Source of the DNA: Methanoregula sp.
Lineage (GTDB): Archaea > Halobacteriota > Methanomicrobia > Methanomicrobiales > Methanospirillaceae
NCBI GenBank assembly: GCA_028711405.1
Contig: JAQTSH010000039.1
Coordinates: 1-7,804 of the forward strand
DNA: 7,804 nucleotides
Direction of reading: 5' to 3'
Below the pieces are notes generated by a model, which made no database searches, had not been told where the DNA came from, and was given only the letters and a program-made list of their open reading frames with translations. The translations under genes and the position numbers were made by a program. Each line of letters starts with the position of its first letter. Positions within the stretch are counted from its first letter, which is position 1. Shown one piece after another: positions 5,479 through 7,804 of this stretch.

Positions 5479-7131
5479 ATGCCTGAAAAACCCGTATATT
5501 CTGGCTTATTCAAGGAGGGTTTTGTTTTAAAAACCGGAAATATCAGGGAATCACCGGATTATCCCCGGTTTTCAAATATTGTTCAAAAGATCGATCAACA
5601 CCAGCGCCTCTTATACCTGGAATGGAATGGATCGCATCTGTTTCTCGGAGCACGGTTCAAATGCGAGAGTACCCAGGTAAAAGATGGCAGGTCTCCACGC
5701 GGTTCGCGGAGAATGTATGTTGAACAAATTCCCTATGGAAACGATGATCTGCACACACTGGATGTGATTGTAAAGCAGTTTTATCAGCGTGCGGATACCG
5801 GGATAACCTCGTATTATTCCGATCGTTATGACAACATCCACATGAAATTGGGTACCTCTGCGGAGATCCCGGATTTTACATCTGACTTTAATCTAACCTC
5901 CGGATGGGCACCGGGATTACGAAGTTTCGGGAACCGACAGGGAACTGATGATATCGTAGCATACTTTGCGGGAAAGATCCTTTCATCAGAACGATGTTCG
6001 GTTTTGTCAACGGATGTCAGGAAAAGCGTACTCTTAATCAGCGATCTTTTCGAATGTCTGAAGCAAGAGAAAAATTCATTCCGGGTGGTGATTTCTGAGT
6101 TGGATAATCCCCAGGACACCAAACTCGAATGTGACGTGCTTGTTAAAGTCCCGATTCAACATCCCGGTACATCTCAGCATAACCAGTCATTCACCTATGA
6201 TGCGGATACCCTCAAATTTCATGAGAATTCTGAAATTCGATCGTTATATACCTCGTTCTTTCAGTTTTATGTCAGAAACAAACCTTTCAGGCAAAACGTA
6301 CCCGATTCTCAATCGATCATCGATCTGTTCGTTCAATCCTATGTACCATCGGAGGAATTGGTAATTCGTGATCTGTGTCATAGTAAACTGGGAAAAAAAA
6401 TTGCAAAGGAAATTATGTCAAAAAAGATTCAGAACGATGAGTCTGTTGATTCAGAGGATCTCACATGTGTCTACACCTCACTTGAAGGTGAAGAACAAGC
6501 GGTGTTCGGTACAACACTTATTGATTACGGATTTGACGATCTTCCCGACGTCTATAGAGACTCGATCAGACTGATGATTCTGGATCACAATCAAAAAATT
6601 TTTGACTATTTTACGCAAAAGGACTTCAGGGATTACCGGAATTTTCATACACATATGGTCAGCACGTTCAACAATTTACCGTGGGACAATTCCCTGTTCT
6701 GTTCTCACGCAAAAAAAACCCTCGTGGAGATATTTTCAAAATCTCCTTCCAATGCGATGGGAGAAGGGGGAAAATTATTCACACGATTGCTCTACCGGAA
6801 TCTTAGTGACCATGATGAAATTGACCATGAATTTATTCAATCACATACTGAAAAGATGCGATCGTTTGAGATCAACATTCCTGTAATCCAGGATACATCC
6901 TTTTTTAATACCTCAAAATTACAATGGTCTATTCTCGTATGCACGGGATTCGCTGCGGGAATCCTGTTTACCTGGGTCTACAACCTGGTTCTTCCCATCG
7001 TTCACCTGCAACCCGGCGTCATCATGAATCATTCAATCCCGGTTCTGGCTTTGGTTTGTGGAATAATTATTATAATTCTGGTTATCAGCCTATGGGCATT
7101 TAAGAGCAGATCCGGGCGAAAACCGAGCTGA
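5479..7131 (+). CDS. Unrecognised GTPase-partner protein with a C-terminal membrane hairpin
   Basis: I do not recognise this 550-residue protein. The first 480 residues are soluble-looking mixed alpha/beta sequence, starting MPEKPVYSGLFKEGFVLK, with no signal peptide and no motif for a known enzyme. Near the C-terminus are two strong membrane helices (about 483-508 and 520-541) joined by a short loop and followed by a basic tail (KSRSGRKPS). Such a C-terminal hairpin would keep the large N-terminal part in the cytoplasm, facing the GTPase domain of the upstream protein. The start codon lies 8 bases after the upstream stop, with its ribosome site overlapping that stop, so the two genes are tightly coupled. 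By position it could be an effector, or a regulator like the GTPase-associated proteins that accompany double-GTPases; that is a hypothesis to test, not a match. The gene ends at a terminator-like hairpin. Confidence 0.75.
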   Translation: MPEKPVYSGLFKEGFVLKTGNIRESPDYPRFSNIVQKIDQHQRLLYLEWNGSHLFLGARFKCESTQVKDGRSPRGSRRMYVEQIPYGNDDLHTLDVIVKQFYQRADTGITSYYSDRYDNIHMKLGTSAEIPDFTSDFNLTSGWAPGLRSFGNRQGTDDIVAYFAGKILSSERCSVLSTDVRKSVLLISDLFECLKQEKNSFRVVISELDNPQDTKLECDVLVKVPIQHPGTSQHNQSFTYDADTLKFHENSEIRSLYTSFFQFYVRNKPFRQNVPDSQSIIDLFVQSYVPSEELVIRDLCHSKLGKKIAKEIMSKKIQNDESVDSEDLTCVYTSLEGEEQAVFGTTLIDYGFDDLPDVYRDSIRLMILDHNQKIFDYFTQKDFRDYRNFHTHMVSTFNNLPWDNSLFCSHAKKTLVEIFSKSPSNAMGEGGKLFTRLLYRNLSDHDEIDHEFIQSHTEKMRSFEINIPVIQDTSFFNTSKLQWSILVCTGFAAGILFTWVYNLVLPIVHLQPGVIMNHSIPVLALVCGIIIIILVISLWAFKSRSGRKPS

Positions 7132-7150
7132 AACTTCCGACGAAGTTTTT
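7131..7150 (+). terminator. Hairpin plus T-run at the end of the GTPase-partner operon
   Basis: AAACTTC and GAAGTTT form a perfect 7-bp stem around a CGAC loop. The stem starts at the last base of the stop codon, and its 3' side runs into a five-T tract. Archaeal termination depends mainly on T-tracts, so function is plausible but not certain. Confidence 0.5.
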
Positions 7151-7179
7151 GTCAGACCATTCGCGAACTTCAGGTGGGA

Positions 7180-7201
7180 GGGGTTAGATTTTTTCAACCC
7201 C
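7180..7201. repeat. Inverted repeat with T-rich loop
   Basis: GGGGTT (7180-7185) pairs with AACCCC (7196-7201) around a 10-base loop with six Ts. On the minus strand it begins 6 bases after the stop of the PP2C-like scar, where a 3' hairpin would be expected. No T-run follows it on either strand. Confidence 0.4.
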
Positions 7202-7207
7202 AAAACC

Positions 7208-7264
7208 TCAATTCATCCGGATGTATGCAATGCAGGTTGAGTCATCAGAAAAGCCAGCGTGAGG
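7208..7264 (-). pseudogene. Possible C-terminal remnant of a PP2C phosphatase
   Basis: Minus-strand reading gives HAGFSDDSTCIAYIRMN and a TGA stop. The pattern of two aspartates, a residue, Thr, then a hydrophobic strand and an Arg close to the end of the protein is how many PP2C phosphatases finish; the intact phosphatase here has GSGDDTTLGIIV at the same motif. A TAA interrupts the frame two codons upstream, and I see no start, so it is not a working gene. In the neighbouring frame the DNA just upstream reads ISDNLTLAF, which could be coding sequence shifted by an indel. The match is short, so chance similarity cannot be excluded. Confidence 0.4.
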
Positions 7265-7267
7265 TTA

Positions 7268-7280
7268 TCCGAAATTCGGA
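7268..7280. repeat. Short palindrome TCCGAAATTCGGA
   Basis: This is a perfect 6-bp inverted repeat around a single central base, in the gap between the GTPase-partner operon and the last gene. It could bind a dimeric protein or be accidental; nothing else marks it as regulatory. Confidence 0.25.
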
Positions 7281-7319
7281 GAGACCCCCCAACTCATCAT
7301 CGAATCGTAACGAATCACG

Positions 7320-7772
7320 TCATAAGTAGAGTGCTTTTTTCTCTTCATGATAATAATATATGTTGATCAAAATCATCCCCATAATGATGAGACTCCATAT
7401 CGGTACCTCGAATAACCGATCAATCTGGAAGATAGCGGTGATCAATGCCGATACAACAACTCCAACCCAAAAGACCATGAACCAACTTTTTTTTAAACTC
7501 ATCCCATAAATGGCAGTTGTCATTCCAATAAGGGACATAACAAAGATAACAAAATCTGAAAAAACACCAAAAATAAAACCAATCACGTATATGGCAACAA
7601 TGACGAGAAATGAAAAAAGGATACTCTTTCTAAATGCCGATGACATTATTTCAGGAAAATCAAGCAGGTCTTTAAGTCTCTCCCGGAATACGAAAACATT
7701 GAGTCCGACAATACACAAAGCGGCAATGATGGTGGTTACAAGGAATGAGTCGACCGTATATCCGTATAGCAT
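7320..7772 (-). CDS. Hypothetical five-helix membrane protein
   Basis: This 150-residue protein is almost entirely hydrophobic, with about five membrane segments (roughly 8-29, 50-70, 72-92, 96-115, 123-141). The loop after the first helix (RERLKDLLDFPEI) is charged, and the C-terminus ends in a charged HEEKK stretch. There are no conserved polar residues inside the helices that would suggest a transporter or enzyme, and I do not recognise the family. The ATG at 7772 has no ribosome site; the upstream bases are pure AT-rich sequence and the window ends 32 bases further on, so it may be leaderless or the promoter may lie outside. It is convergent with the GTPase-partner operon and probably independent of it. 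The length and steady hydrophobic pattern support a real gene. Confidence 0.65.
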   Translation of the reverse strand: MLYGYTVDSFLVTTIIAALCIVGLNVFVFRERLKDLLDFPEIMSSAFRKSILFSFLVIVAIYVIGFIFGVFSDFVIFVMSLIGMTTAIYGMSLKKSWFMVFWVGVVVSALITAIFQIDRLFEVPIWSLIIMGMILINIYYYHEEKKALYL

Positions 7773-7804
7773 AATTTGAATAATAAATATTTCGTTATTG
7801 TTTT

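Noticed and set aside
7301..7316. Direct repeat CGAATC spaced by 10 bases
   Set aside because: Two copies of a 6-mer are too little evidence for a binding site or a CRISPR-like repeat.
1..7804. CRISPR array, tRNA, rRNA, insertion sequence or integrase
   Set aside because: I saw no regularly spaced repeats, no tRNA-like clover arms, no rRNA sequence, and no transposase motifs or terminal inverted repeats.

Overview
The window looks archaeal, most probably from a methanogen of the Methanomicrobia. The reasons are a PEGA-domain secreted protein behind a Thr/Pro/Ser linker, GGAG/GAGGT ribosome binding sites combined with TATA/BRE-like promoters, and moderate GC with AT-rich gaps. The taxonomic call is inference from style, not from a marker gene.

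Layout. On the minus strand, reading from about 2240 down to 1, is a short operon: a TerY-like von Willebrand A (vWA) protein, a PP2C-type phosphatase 4 nt after it, and a gene that starts at 175 and runs off the left edge. This resembles the TerY-P triad (vWA + PP2C phosphatase + protein kinase), but the expected kinase would lie outside the window and cannot be confirmed. Divergent from it is a small membrane-anchored or secreted PEGA protein (2471-2950). Next comes a second, shorter TerY-like vWA gene on the minus strand (3146-3712). Immediately behind its 3' end, at 3009-3077, lies what reads as the last 22 codons of another vWA copy.

On the plus strand, 3944-7131 holds two overlapping genes. 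The first encodes a polytopic membrane protein with six likely N-terminal helices and a GTPase-like P-loop domain (GPTGSGKS, DYAG, TKAD). The second encodes a 550-residue protein with a C-terminal membrane hairpin that I do not recognise. A 34-codon ORF with a good ribosome binding site may precede them. After a terminator-like hairpin there is a second gene scar: 17 minus-strand codons resembling the end of a PP2C phosphatase. The window closes with a five-helix hypothetical membrane protein on the minus strand.

How the parts could work together (inference): the vWA, PP2C and membrane GTPase-like genes match the general composition of NTPase-centred stress or biological-conflict signalling loci, in which MIDAS-bearing vWA proteins act as metal-dependent adaptors, a kinase/phosphatase pair sets their state, and a P-loop NTPase is the switch. 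The membrane GTPase and its translationally coupled partner are the least described part. The two C-terminal scars, one vWA and one PP2C, suggest that the locus once carried more copies of these modules and has been shedding them.
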